In this document: in pieces, positions 1 through 14,287 of the stretch
Position numbering within the stretch: the first letter of the stretch is position 1
How the letters are laid out: each line of letters opens with the position of its first letter
From: Sutterella sp.
GTDB taxonomy: Bacteria > Pseudomonadota > Gammaproteobacteria > Burkholderiales > Burkholderiaceae_F
Assembly (NCBI GenBank): GCA_019418605.1
Contig: DYBN01000008.1
Coordinates: 1-22,867 of the forward strand
Direction: 5' to 3'
Length of the DNA: 22,867 nucleotides
Position numbers and translations under genes: made by a program
The notes under the pieces: generated by a model
What the model was told of the DNA's origin: nothing
The model's database searches: none
The model's input: the letters and a program-made list of their open reading frames with translations, nothing else

Positions 1-37
1 CTCCCAAGCCCTTTGTTTGAGAAACCATTGAAAAGCC

Positions 38-532
38 ATGAGCACGCACCTTCCGCCTCCCGCCTTTGAATCCAAGATCGTCGCCGCAGAAGACCTCCCG
101 CGGCGGCGCGCCGCTCTGCCAGGGCCCGTCGTAATGACAAACGGCGTCTTTGACATCCTGCACCGCGGGCACGTCACGTACCTTGCGCAAGCGCGCGCGC
201 TCGGCGGCAGCCTCATCGTGGCCGTCAACTCCGACGCCTCGGTCAAGATGCTCGGCAAGGGCGACGACCGCCCGATCAACGCCGAAAAAGACCGCGCGGC
301 CGTGCTTGCCGCTCTTGAATCCGTTGATCTTGTCGTGATCTTCAGTGACAAGGTGCCGCTTGAAGTCATCGCCGCCGCCCGGCCCGACATCTACGTCAAG
401 GGAGGCGACTACCGCATCGAGGATCTGCCCGAGGCCGCCCTTGTGGCGGGCTGGGGCGCCAAAACCGTCACGATTGCCTTCGAGCACCAGCGCTCGACGA
501 CGGCGCTGTTAAAGAAAGTGCGCGGCAAATAG
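38..532 (+). CDS. hldC: D-glycero-beta-D-manno-heptose 1-phosphate adenylyltransferase
   Basis: Cytidylyltransferase-fold enzyme that should transfer AMP from ATP to heptose 1-phosphate, giving ADP-heptose for the lipopolysaccharide inner core in the cytoplasm. The 164-residue product has the family nucleotide-binding motif TNGVFDILHRGH at residues 34-45 (the HxGH signature), the middle motif VNSD, a VKGGDY segment, and the C-terminal RSTTALL motif near the end. There is no sugar-kinase domain, so this is the stand-alone RfaE2/HldC form rather than the bifunctional HldE; the kinase must be encoded elsewhere. The ATG at 38 follows a purine stretch (GAAAAG), a weak ribosome-binding site. It is convergent with galU. 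Very likely correct; the alternative, another cytidylyltransferase such as a glycerol-phosphate enzyme, fits less well with the KGGDY and STT motifs. Confidence 0.93.
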   Translation: MSTHLPPPAFESKIVAAEDLPRRRAALPGPVVMTNGVFDILHRGHVTYLAQARALGGSLIVAVNSDASVKMLGKGDDRPINAEKDRAAVLAALESVDLVVIFSDKVPLEVIAAARPDIYVKGGDYRIEDLPEAALVAGWGAKTVTIAFEHQRSTTALLKKVRGK

Positions 533-560
533 TTCGTCTCTTTGCTGCCAAACGACAGCA

Positions 561-608
561 ACAAAAAAGGGGCGCGCCCGGAACCCGGCCGGATGCGTCC
601 CTTTTTGT
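561..608. terminator. Bidirectional terminator between hldC and galU
   Basis: An inverted repeat pairs A-rich 561-575 with T-rich 595-608 (ACAAAAAAGGGGCGC against GCGTCCCTTTTTGT, one mismatch). Each strand therefore has a GC stem flanked by an A run upstream and a T run downstream, as expected for an intrinsic terminator serving both convergent genes. Seen directly; termination itself is inferred. Confidence 0.7.
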
Positions 609-631
609 GCGCGCCAAATCCTGGCGCAGCT

Positions 632-1471
632 TTAAATTTCGTAGCCCGCAAGCCGCGCGTAGTGCGCCGTGGCGGTCAAAAAGCCCTGCTTGCTGCCGCA
701 GTCAAAGCGCCTGCCCTCAAAGCGGTGCGCAAACGTGCGGCCCTGCGGCAAAAGAGCCGCGATGGCGTCGGTGAGCTGAATTTCGCCGCCCACGCCGCGC
801 TCGACGTGCTCGAGCGCATCAAAGATTTCGGGCTCGAGCACATAGCGGCCGATCACCGCCAGATCCGAGGGCGCCTTGTCGGCCGAGGGCTTTTCCACAA
901 TGCCGCGCACGCAGCTTGTGGACTTCATCTCGTCGTCGACATCGACAATGCCGTACTTGTTGGTTTGATCGTGCGGGACGTTTTGCACGGCAAGCACGCT
1001 GCCGCCGCCCACGGAGGCTCGTGCGTCGATGAGCTGCCCCAGGGCCGTGCGGCCCGTGGTGTAGATGAGATCATCGGCAAGGATGACGCCGAAGGGGTCG
1101 TCGCCCACGACGGGACGCGCGCAGAGCACGGCGTGTCCGAGCCCCAGGGGTTCGGGCTGGCGGATGTAGATGAAATTGACGCCTGCGGGCGTAATCGAGT
1201 GCACGAGATCGAGAAGCTCCGTCTTGCCCTTGGCCGCCAGATCGCTTTCAAGCTCGGGGCTCTTGTCGAAGTGATCCTCAATGGAGCGCTTGTAGCGGCC
1301 GGTGATGAAAATCATGTCGGTGACGCCCGCAGCGGCCGCCTCTTCAACGGCGTACTGAATGAGGGGCTTGTCGACCACCGGCAGCATCTCCTTGGGCATT
1401 GCCTTGGTTGCCGGAAGAAAACGGGTGCCGAGACCGGCAACGGGAAAAACGACCTTGCGTACGGGCTTCAT
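632..1471 (-). CDS. galU: UTP--glucose-1-phosphate uridylyltransferase
   Basis: Makes UDP-glucose from UTP and glucose 1-phosphate in the cytoplasm, feeding lipopolysaccharide, exopolysaccharide and galactose pathways. The 279-residue product opens with the GalU-type nucleotide-binding signature VAGLGTRFLPATKAMPKEM, then has the sugar-binding QPEPLGLGHAV segment, the acidic VILADDLI metal-site motif, and a VEKP segment in the second half. Length fits the family. The frame is open upstream to 1570, but the extra 33 residues are low-complexity and basic, and the family begins at MKPVRKVVFPVAGLG, so the ATG at 1471 is chosen; AAAAGG lies just before it. It is convergent with hldC and divergent from apaH. 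Function is secure; a glucose-1-phosphate thymidylyltransferase is excluded by the motif set. Confidence 0.95.
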   Translation of the reverse strand: MKPVRKVVFPVAGLGTRFLPATKAMPKEMLPVVDKPLIQYAVEEAAAAGVTDMIFITGRYKRSIEDHFDKSPELESDLAAKGKTELLDLVHSITPAGVNFIYIRQPEPLGLGHAVLCARPVVGDDPFGVILADDLIYTTGRTALGQLIDARASVGGGSVLAVQNVPHDQTNKYGIVDVDDEMKSTSCVRGIVEKPSADKAPSDLAVIGRYVLEPEIFDALEHVERGVGGEIQLTDAIAALLPQGRTFAHRFEGRRFDCGSKQGFLTATAHYARLAGYEI

Positions 1472-1573
1472 AGACCTTTTTTGGCGGAAAACCGGTGCTG
1501 CGCCAGGACACCCCGTGCCCCGCTCGGGCGGCCCCCGCCTTCTTTTTGAAGAGAAAAACCGAAAAGACATTGT

Positions 1574-1596
1574 GCGAAAAGCCTCGCGCTTTTCGC
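1574..1596. repeat. Perfect 9-bp inverted repeat in galU/apaH regulatory region
   Basis: GCGAAAAGC at 1574-1582 and its exact reverse complement GCTTTTCGC at 1588-1596 are separated by five bases. It lies about 103 bases upstream of galU and 205 upstream of apaH. It could be an operator or an RNA hairpin; there is no clear T run after it on either strand. I do not recognise a known operator consensus. Confidence 0.6.
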
Positions 1597-1724
1597 GCCG
1601 CTAATGCTAAACGAAATCGCCTCCCCGCTGTTTGCGCGGATACGATCGGTCACCATCTTCAAGGGGCTTCTCAAGGGGCTCCTGCGGGCGGGCGAGGCTT
1701 GGAGGAAGGCGCCCTTTGGCGTTC

Positions 1725-1730
1725 TACAAT
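1725..1730 (+). promoter_or_regulatory. Possible -10 element for apaH
   Basis: TACAAT, five of six matches to TATAAT, in the context TTCTACAATTGG, about 70 bases before the apaH ATG. Similar TTCTAyAAT contexts occur before mrcA and DUF2905. No acceptable -35 hexamer is found at 16-18 bp, so this is a weak call. Confidence 0.35.
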
Positions 1731-1800
1731 TGGTGCTCCTTTGACGCAGGCGGGGCGCCTAGCCCCTTGCCCATTTTCCTGTCACATCCCCCTTTTTTCC

Positions 1801-2616
1801 ATGGACGAGAACCTTTACGCCGTCGGCGACCTGCAGGGGTGCCTTGAGAGCCTTCAGGGGCTTTTGGAGCAGCTCCCGCAGCAGGGCCGCATTGTCTTTG
1901 TCGGAGACCTTGTCAACCGCGGTCCCTCCTCGCTTGCCACGCTGCGCCTCGTGCGCGATCTGTGCGTCTCGGGACGCGCGCTTGGCACCGTCCTCGGCAA
2001 CCACGACCTGCATCTTCTGGCCGTTGCCGCAGGCTCCGGGCGCATGCACCGCAAGGACACGATCAAGGAAATTCTCGACGCCCCCGACTGCGACGAACTG
2101 CTTGACTGGCTGCGCAGCCAGCCTCTTTTGATTGAAACCGACTCAACCGTCTTCGTGCACGCGGGGATCCCGCCCGAGTGGACGCTGCAGGAGGCGCGCG
2201 CCTATGCGGCCGAAGCCGGCGCCGAGCTCTCGTCGGATCATTGGCGCGCGTACCTGCACGAGATGTACGGCAACGAGGACAAGGTCGACAAAAAGAAGTC
2301 CTCGGCCCGCATGCGGGGCATTCTCAACGGCCTCACCCGCATGCGCTTTGTCGACGAAAAGGGGCGCCTTGACTTTGACCCCAAGATGTCGCCCTCTGAT
2401 GCCCCCAAGGGATTCAAGCCCTGGTTTGACTGCCCGAGAAAGGTTAATAAACGCATCTGCTTCGGCCACTGGTCCACGCTCGGGCTGCTCATTCGCCCCG
2501 ACGTGGTGGCAATCGACACCGGGTGCCTGTGGGGCGGCGAGCTCACGGCCATCCGCCTCTCGGACGGGCGCATCTACTCCGAGCAGTGCCCGCAGTGGGC
2601 GCCGCCGGGCTGCTAA
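1801..2616 (+). CDS. apaH: Symmetrical bis(5'-nucleosyl)-tetraphosphatase
   Basis: Hydrolyses diadenosine tetraphosphate to two ADP and, in enterobacteria, also removes Np4 caps from RNA. The 271-residue product has the metallophosphatase motif series in order: GDLQG at 9-13, GDLVNRG at 35-41, GNHD at 66-69, and a VHAG motif in the middle. Those residues hold the two-metal centre. Length matches the family (about 270-280). The frame is open back to 1495, but homology starts at MDENLYAVGDLQG, so the ATG at 1801 is used. No Shine-Dalgarno is visible; the leader is C/T-rich (CCCCCTTTTTTCC). It is followed by uvrA on the same strand after about 190 bases. General protein phosphatases share the motifs, but the ApaH-specific GDLQGC start makes the call firm. 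Confidence 0.95.
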   Translation: MDENLYAVGDLQGCLESLQGLLEQLPQQGRIVFVGDLVNRGPSSLATLRLVRDLCVSGRALGTVLGNHDLHLLAVAAGSGRMHRKDTIKEILDAPDCDELLDWLRSQPLLIETDSTVFVHAGIPPEWTLQEARAYAAEAGAELSSDHWRAYLHEMYGNEDKVDKKKSSARMRGILNGLTRMRFVDEKGRLDFDPKMSPSDAPKGFKPWFDCPRKVNKRICFGHWSTLGLLIRPDVVAIDTGCLWGGELTAIRLSDGRIYSEQCPQWAPPGC

Positions 2617-2640
2617 GGCCTTCCCCAAAACGGGGCGGCC
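2617..2640 (+). terminator. Hairpin after apaH
   Basis: Starts right after the apaH stop: GGCC (2617-2620), CCCC (2623-2626), loop AAAAC, GGGG (2632-2635), GGCC (2637-2640), with small mismatches between the two stem blocks. There is no T run, so termination would be weak; it could instead protect the 3' end. Confidence 0.4.
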
Positions 2641-2808
2641 TCGTGCGTCCTCTTGGAATTTCTCTTGAGGAAGCCTGTCGAGAGGTGACGCCAAAAGGCG
2701 CCTGACCGCCGCCGTCTTTCATGCGGCTTCAAAACCAATCTCGCCGCACTCGATTACGAGGCTGTGAGGCCTCTTAAACCAAGCCGCCGACAATTTTTCA
2801 TTGATCTT

Positions 2809-8707
<5,899 letters not shown>

Positions 8708-8715
<8 letters not shown>

Positions 8716-9802
8716 CGAAGTGAAGTTCTATGAAGTGGGCGGCGTCGTGCGCGACGATCTGCTGCGGCAGGAGGGTTTTGCCATTGCGCAGGGCGACCGC
8801 GACTGGGTGGTGACGGGCGCCACGCCCGAGTGGATGTTTGCGCACGGCTTTATCTCCGTGGGCGCGGATTTTCCCGTCTTTTTGCACCCCGAGACGCACG
8901 AGGAATATGCGCTTGCGCGCACGGAGCGAAAAACCGCCCGGGGCTATCACGGCTTTCGCTTCTACGCCAGCCCCGACGTGACGCTCGAAGAAGACCTCAA
9001 GCGGCGCGACCTCACGATCAACGCCATTGCCCGAGACGCCGACGGCCGCCTGATCGACCCCTGGCACGGGGCGCTTGACATCAAGGCGCGCGTGCTGCGG
9101 CACGTGAGCCCCGCCTTTGCCGAAGACCCGGTGCGCATCCTGAGGCTTGCGCGCTTTGCCGCACGGCTGCCCGAGTTTTCAGTTGCGCCTGAAACGATGG
9201 CGCTTGCGCGCCGCATGGTCGACGAGGGCGAAGCGGATGCGCTCGTGCCCGAGCGCGTCTGGAAGGAGCTCTCGCGGGGGTTGTGTGAAAAAGCGCCCTG
9301 CCGCATGCTTGAGGTGCTCGCCGCCTGCGGCTATTGGGAAAGAGCCTTTGCTGCGGTTGCGCTGACGCCGGACAAAAATGAGGCCCTCACGCGCGCCGCC
9401 GCCCTGAAGGCAAACTTGGACGTGCGCGCGGCGCTTCTTTTTGCCGGATCAAAAGAGTCGGCCGCCTCTCTTTTGGAGCGTCTTCGCGCAAGTGCGCAGA
9501 CGATTTCCTTGGCCGAGCTCTTTGAGAGAGTGCACGGGGATCTTCACAAGGCCGGCACGCCCGAAGCCTTTGCCGACGTTTTTAAGGCTAGCGACGTTCT
9601 GCGCCGCCCCGAGCGATTTGCGTATCTGCTGACCGCGCAGAAGTGCATGGAGCCCGCTTTTGACGCCGCCCGCGTCAAGCGTCTGGCAAAAGCCTGGTGC
9701 GGCGTCGACGCAGGCGCCGTCGCCCGCGCCCAGAAAGATCCGCGCACCATCGCCGCAGCCGTGCAGGCCGCGCGCCTTGAGGCGCTTCGACGCGCCTTTT
9801 GA
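8708..9802 (+). CDS. cca: CCA-adding tRNA nucleotidyltransferase, HD site apparently lost
   Basis: Adds or repairs the 3' CCA of tRNA using CTP and ATP. The 364-residue class II enzyme has GGVVRD at residues 11-16, the catalytic carboxylates D30 and D32 in DRDWVV, then RRDLTINAIA, EDPVRILRLARFAA and ERVWKEL, closely resembling the E. coli enzyme through about residue 190. The E. coli protein continues into a metal-dependent HD phosphohydrolase domain; here the chain is shorter and the segment aligning by eye with the HD motif reads LFAGSKES, so the His-Asp pair is missing. ATG 8708 is chosen over GTG 8696 because GAGGAA at 8698-8703 is a good ribosome-binding site. It overlaps the end of uvrA by 8 bases, so translation is probably coupled. 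A bifunctional role with phosphatase activity is unlikely. Confidence 0.93.
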
Positions 9803-9834
9803 AAATTGAGGCGCTTCGACGCGCCTTTTGAAAA
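9777..9834 (+). repeat. Exact 29-bp tandem duplication at the cca 3' end
   Basis: Bases 9777-9805 are repeated without a mismatch at 9806-9834. The first copy contains the last eight codons and stop of cca; the second copy is non-coding. Each unit has AGGCGC and GCGCCT separated by six bases and followed by TTTT, so each can form a short terminator-like hairpin. cca thus appears to end in two identical weak terminators. Confidence 0.9.
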
Positions 9835-9891
9835 GAGAGCGCCGCGTCTGTTGGCGGCGACGCAAATTTTGTGCGCGTCACAAAAACAAAA

Positions 9892-9938
9892 TCCCCTCCC
9901 CCGGCACTCTCTTTTGCAAGAGCGCCGACGGCAGGGGA
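9892..9938. terminator. Long hairpin, likely terminator of the autotransporter gene
   Basis: Outer arms TCCCCT (9892-9897) and AGGGGA (9933-9938) enclose an inner stem, CGGCACTCT (9902-9910) with AGAGCGCCG (9919-9927), which has one mismatch. On the minus strand the structure is followed by ATTTTGTTTTTG (complement of 9880-9891), which fits an intrinsic terminator for the autotransporter transcript. The distance from that gene's stop is about 80 bases. Confidence 0.55.
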
Positions 9939-9956
9939 CTCACGGGTCTGACGGCG

Positions 9957-10000
9957 CCTTCCGCCTCCGGAAGCACAGTGTCTTTTGAGGAAGCGGAAGG
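9957..10000 (+). terminator. Imperfect hairpin followed by TTTT
   Basis: CCTTCCGC (9957-9964) pairs with GCGGAAGG (9993-10000), extended by TCC with GGA after one mismatch; TTTT follows on the + strand. It could stop read-through from cca into the convergent autotransporter gene. The loop of about 20 bases is large, so this is a modest call. Confidence 0.4.
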
Positions 10001-10018
10001 TTTTGCGACAAGCTTCTT

Positions 10019-13000
10019 TTAGAAGATGTAGCTCGCCTTCAGGTTGAAGGTGTTGTCGGAGCGACCGTCGCCGCCAAAGCCGTACTTGTAGGACAGGCCG
10101 AAGCGCACGGTGTCGGTGCCGGCAGACACCCCGATCGAGGCGTTGTAGAGGTTGTCGATCACGTCCACGTCGCCCACGAGCGTGGAGACTTCCTTGTCGC
10201 CCAGCTGCGGGGTGGCGGTGAAGTCAAACGCGGGCTGAACCGTCCAGCCGCTTGCCGTATCGATCACGCCCTTGACGGTCACGCCGATCGGAAGCTCCCA
10301 GACGTCCATGCGCTCCATGTCAAGACCGCGGTAGTCGTCCACGTCGATCGAGGCCCAGCGCACGCCGATGTGCGGCACAACCTGCAGCACGTCGTTCTCA
10401 TAGGCCCTCCAGTCGCCGCGCAGTCCGATCGTGAAGACATTCGAATCAATCGACTCGGAGGCGGAAACGCCCGCCACCGTGCCGCTGATGTCGTTGTCAA
10501 ACCACACGTAGGACATGTCGCCCGTGATCGTAAAGGCGCCGATGTCCTTGCCGGCATAGACCGACAGGCCCCAGAAGTCGGCGTCGCTGCTGTACTTCGA
10601 GACGGACCCTTCGCTGTCGGCGTCGCCCGAACCGATCGAGAGAGCAAGACCTGCGCGGGCGCCCTCGCCAAAGGCGAAGTCAACGCCGAGCATGCCGCCG
10701 TAGATGTCGGCGCTGTAGCCCGAGGCGCCGTACATTTCATCGGCTTCGGTCGAGCCGTAGAAGACGTCGGCCCACACGCCCAGACCGCGGCCGGCTTCAA
10801 GGCTGCGGCCGATGATCGTGTTCGAAATGAGTTCAACCGAGTCGTAGGCCACGTTGTAGGCACCGGCCGTCACAGGAGCGGTGAAGTACTCGCTCACGGC
10901 GCGCTGATCGTTGGCCGAGAGCGCGGTGTCGCCCGCCGCCGCGGCTCTGCTGCCGATGGCGTAGAGAACGGCAAGGTTCTTGGCGTTGCCGCCCTGGTAG
11001 ACGCTCTCAACGGCGTTGGCAAGCCGCGTGTTCTCGCCCGTTGCCGCCTGGTTGTAGACGACGTCGAGCATGTTCGCGTCTGTCTCGTTTTGCGCAACGT
11101 TCAAGAAGAGGTTGTCGCTTTCGAGCGCGTTGACCGTCCCGGTGACGCTGTCTGCGATCACGTAGGAGGCAAGCTTGTCGACGTGAAGAACCTGCACCTG
11201 CGCTCCTTCATCGAGCGCGAGGGCCGTGTTGACAAGGAGCTGCTCGCCGTCGGCAAAGGACGCGAGGTCAACGACGGCCAGGCCGTTGGCGCCGATCGTC
11301 GTGCCGTCGCTCGTGGGAGCCGCAAGCAGCATGATGCCCTGCGAGTCGGCCGAATCAACGCCGACGGCAAGGCTTGCGCCTTCGCCCAGGGCGATCTGAC
11401 GGTCGATGTAGAGCACGGCCTTGTCGGCCTGCTTGTAGTCGCCTGCGGCGGCCGCATTGGTCGATATCATGGCGCCGACGTCGACATTGACCGCACCGTT
11501 GACCTGGGAGTTGAGGTTGCCTTCGGCATCGGCCTTTCGTGCGCCGATCACAAGCGTGCCGTTGGCCGCGACGTTCGTGGCCGCAACCACATTGGCCGCA
11601 AGAGAGCCGTCAACAGTGGTCTGGCCGCCGGAAATTTCATCGACGGCAAGGGCCGCACCTTCATTGACGCCGAGCGTCGAGCCCTCGGACAGATTCACGT
11701 TGTTGGCCGTAAAGTCGCCATGGGCCACCGTCAGCACGGAAGGTGACGTCTCATCGCCCACGTTGACGTTGGCGAGCGTGCCGGAGCTGCTCACGGCGTC
11801 AGACCCGAGCGTCAGGCCCGCCTCTCCCTTCACGTTGACTTCCGTGACGGAGTCGCCGAAAAGCGCACCGCCCGTGCCTGCAAGCGTGAGGCCGGCCGAG
11901 CCGAAGTCGACGGTAACGGAAGTGGCCGTCCCTGTGTCGATATTCGCCACGACGGTCTGGGTATCCACCACCGCGGAAGCATTCTCGTCCAACCTAAGCG
12001 TCACGGAACCATCTTCTCCGGGCTGCGGTCCGAGCACCGTCGTGCTCGGAAGTTCCATGCCGTAAATCTGGTCCACATCCAAACTGCTGCCGTCTTCATT
12101 GACAACCGTCACCTTGGAAAGGACAAGGCCGGCAAACCCTTCTCCGGTATAGCCTTCAAATCCGCTGGTGCTCGTGCCTCCGGTCAGAGCGCTGTATTGC
12201 CCCAGCGTCATCTCGCCTTCCACGGACTGATCGACGATTCGGCCGGCCGTCCCCTGATTCAACGCACTTCCAAAAGCGGTCCTATCAACCGTCAGCACCT
12301 TGTCCTTGAATTCGTACGTCCCCAAGTTTGCAAGGTCGGTGTAGATCGTGCCGTTGGCGTTGTTGACGGTTAAAGTTGCCCCGCCTTCCGCTTCACCGGC
12401 ATTCACCGTGCCGTCAATGTAGAGGCTCCCGGTGTTCGTGATCGACAGGGTCGCGCCGTCGGCAACCGTGAGATTGTTGACCGTGGTCGTGCCGCTGTTG
12501 GTCAGCGTCAGTTTTCCGACCGCTTCGTAGGTCGACGGCGTCTCTGCCGGCTCAACCAGATCGGTGTAGGTCACCTTCCCAACCGTCACGTCGCGCGTGG
12601 TCAGACTCGACCCCTCGTTGACGGTGACGCCCATCGTGCCGTTGACGCTCCAGGCATCCGTGATCTCAACGCTCGCAGTCTTTGCCGCGGCGCCATCGGC
12701 TGCCGCAACGCCGACCTTGAGAGCGGAGGCGACGTCGGCTCCGGACTTGCCCCCGTTGACGGCATTCTGATTGTGAATGCTGTAGGTGCCAAAGCCCGTG
12801 GCCATCGTCACGAAGCCTTCCTGCACGTCGAGCGTGCCTTCAAAGGCCTCCATGTTGCTGTTGACGACGAGCGCGCCGGCCCCCGTCTTCGTGATGGTCG
12901 TGTTCGCGCCTTCCGAAGTAATCGAGTCCACGTTCTTCTGACTTGCCTGACCGGCAACGCCAATCGTGACCGTGCGGCCGTCGGCAACGTCAAAGGCGGC

Positions 13001-14287
13001 CGAGGTATTGTCTGCCTTCAGGTGCATGAAGCCGCCGGTGTACCCGTTGTAGCGCGCGCCCGTCCAGCTGTCCGCATCCCCGGCCGTGTTGCCGGAAATC
13101 ACGACGTCGCGATCCTGGGCGGCAATCGTGATGGAAGCACTGTCGTCGAGCAAGACCGCGCCGCCCCACCCGGTCGCCTTGTTGTTCGTGAAGTCAAAGT
13201 CCGTGAAGCTGGCATTGCCGCCAAAAAGCGCCACGGCGCCGCCGCCCGCCGCTTCATTGCTCTCAAAAGAGCCCGTCTTCAAATTGATCACGGCCGCGGT
13301 GTTGGCTTCGGCCGTCGCAATGGCGCCGCCATTGCCGCCGTTGGCCTTGTTGCCGGTGAAGAAAACGCGCTCGCCGGTCAACTGACCTTCGCCGTCAACA
13401 ATGACCGCGCCGCCAACGTGCTTGTTTTTTAACGTCCCGGAGGTGTTGGCTTCGTTGTTTGAGAACTGAACGTTCTCAAGATTGACGCTCGCCACATTCT
13501 GAACCTGCAGGGCGCCGCCCGTCAGACGCGCCTTGTTGCCCTCAAAGTTCACGTTGGTGAAGGAGCCTTCAACTTCGCCTTCCTCCTTGCCGTCATAGCC
13601 GCCGTTGACTCTGACCGCACCGGCGTGTGCATCGGAGACGTTGTTGACAAAATCCGTGTCCGTCACGCTTACCTGACCAAGAAACACGTCGAGCGCGCCG
13701 GCCATGGCACTGTGATTGCCCTCAAAGCGGCTGTTGCGAACAGTCCCCTCCGTGCGGATCACGGAGACAACGCCTCGGGAGCCTTCCTGCACCTTGCCCT
13801 CGCCGTCGCCAAGCTCCGGGAAGATGTTGCCGATGAAATCCACATCGTCAATGACAAGCGTCTGGCCGCTTTCTACGGTCACGATGGAGCCGACGTTGGC
13901 TCCCTGCGCGCCTTCCGCTCTCATGGCGCCGGTGAAGTTGCTCACGGAGCCGCCCGACAGAGTCAGTTCAGTGCCCTCTTCGTTTACGGTTGCCGCGCTC
14001 TGAAACTGCGCGGCTTCGCCGTAGGTTGCTGCGTCAATGCCGCCGTCTTCCGTCTGCTTGTTGTAGACGACTTCTCCGCCAGAGATCGTGACGTAGGATT
14101 TGACCGCGTAGGAGGGCTCCGGATCCAGCGCAGCCTCCTGCGCCATCGCGCCGCCCGCGGCCATCGCCGTCAGCGCTGCAGCAATCACCGTCTTCGCGCC
14201 CTTCTTGCGGGGAGTCGAGGCAGCTTCGCTGGCAACGACCATGCTGCCGCGAATCTTGCTGAAGAACACTTTGAATGTCTTGTTCAT
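10019..14287 (-). CDS. Type V autotransporter with Pmp-like passenger repeats
   Basis: A 1,422-residue classical (type Va) autotransporter, probably a surface adhesin. Residues 1-25 form an extended signal peptide region (MNKTFKVFFSKIRGSMVVAS), followed by a basic stretch, a hydrophobic core and a probable cleavage after AMA at residue 49. Residues about 150-380 carry eight FxxN motifs (151, 188, 213, 248, 275, 310, 341, 366) interleaved with five GGA[ILV] (257, 292, 320, 349, 375) and two AGA[LV] variants, the combination typical of chlamydial polymorphic membrane proteins and predicted to fold as a right-handed beta-helix. Residues about 440-1100 are Thr/Ala/Val/Gly-rich passenger. The final roughly 260 residues are an outer-membrane beta-barrel ending in ...SYIF, with the terminal Phe. 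I see no cysteine. The ATG follows GAGAAAGAAAC. The ligand is unknown. See the phase-variable promoter entry for its regulation. Confidence 0.93.
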   Translation of the reverse strand: MNKTFKVFFSKIRGSMVVASEAASTPRKKGAKTVIAAALTAMAAGGAMAQEAALDPEPSYAVKSYVTISGGEVVYNKQTEDGGIDAATYGEAAQFQSAATVNEEGTELTLSGGSVSNFTGAMRAEGAQGANVGSIVTVESGQTLVIDDVDFIGNIFPELGDGEGKVQEGSRGVVSVIRTEGTVRNSRFEGNHSAMAGALDVFLGQVSVTDTDFVNNVSDAHAGAVRVNGGYDGKEEGEVEGSFTNVNFEGNKARLTGGALQVQNVASVNLENVQFSNNEANTSGTLKNKHVGGAVIVDGEGQLTGERVFFTGNKANGGNGGAIATAEANTAAVINLKTGSFESNEAAGGGAVALFGGNASFTDFDFTNNKATGWGGAVLLDDSASITIAAQDRDVVISGNTAGDADSWTGARYNGYTGGFMHLKADNTSAAFDVADGRTVTIGVAGQASQKNVDSITSEGANTTITKTGAGALVVNSNMEAFEGTLDVQEGFVTMATGFGTYSIHNQNAVNGGKSGADVASALKVGVAAADGAAAKTASVEITDAWSVNGTMGVTVNEGSSLTTRDVTVGKVTYTDLVEPAETPSTYEAVGKLTLTNSGTTTVNNLTVADGATLSITNTGSLYIDGTVNAGEAEGGATLTVNNANGTIYTDLANLGTYEFKDKVLTVDRTAFGSALNQGTAGRIVDQSVEGEMTLGQYSALTGGTSTSGFEGYTGEGFAGLVLSKVTVVNEDGSSLDVDQIYGMELPSTTVLGPQPGEDGSVTLRLDENASAVVDTQTVVANIDTGTATSVTVDFGSAGLTLAGTGGALFGDSVTEVNVKGEAGLTLGSDAVSSSGTLANVNVGDETSPSVLTVAHGDFTANNVNLSEGSTLGVNEGAALAVDEISGGQTTVDGSLAANVVAATNVAANGTLVIGARKADAEGNLNSQVNGAVNVDVGAMISTNAAAAGDYKQADKAVLYIDRQIALGEGASLAVGVDSADSQGIMLLAAPTSDGTTIGANGLAVVDLASFADGEQLLVNTALALDEGAQVQVLHVDKLASYVIADSVTGTVNALESDNLFLNVAQNETDANMLDVVYNQAATGENTRLANAVESVYQGGNAKNLAVLYAIGSRAAAAGDTALSANDQRAVSEYFTAPVTAGAYNVAYDSVELISNTIIGRSLEAGRGLGVWADVFYGSTEADEMYGASGYSADIYGGMLGVDFAFGEGARAGLALSIGSGDADSEGSVSKYSSDADFWGLSVYAGKDIGAFTITGDMSYVWFDNDISGTVAGVSASESIDSNVFTIGLRGDWRAYENDVLQVVPHIGVRWASIDVDDYRGLDMERMDVWELPIGVTVKGVIDTASGWTVQPAFDFTATPQLGDKEVSTLVGDVDVIDNLYNASIGVSAGTDTVRFGLSYKYGFGGDGRSDNTFNLKASYIF

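Larger units (their letters stand above)
1472..1800. other. galU-apaH divergent intergenic region
   Basis: This 329-base stretch has no convincing gene. Reading frames across it are extensions of galU or apaH without family similarity. It holds a perfect 9-bp inverted repeat at 1574-1596, two copies of TCAAGGGGCT at 1659-1668 and 1671-1680 (12-bp period), and a TACAAT at 1725-1730 that could be the -10 of an apaH promoter, although no matching -35 is seen. The 30 bases before the apaH start are C/T-rich. Confidence 0.6.

Noticed and set aside
1495..1800. Upstream extension of apaH by 102 codons
   Set aside because: The ApaH family begins at the ATG at 1801; the extension is non-conserved regulatory DNA with an inverted repeat.
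2791..2803. CAAT...ATTG inverted repeat before uvrA as an SOS box
   Set aside because: It lacks the CTGT/ACAG ends of the LexA consensus and is too short; no other LexA-like site is seen.
10370..11746. 458-codon + strand frame opposite the autotransporter barrel and passenger
   Set aside because: The minus-strand frame encodes a recognisable barrel and passenger; the antisense product has only biased composition.
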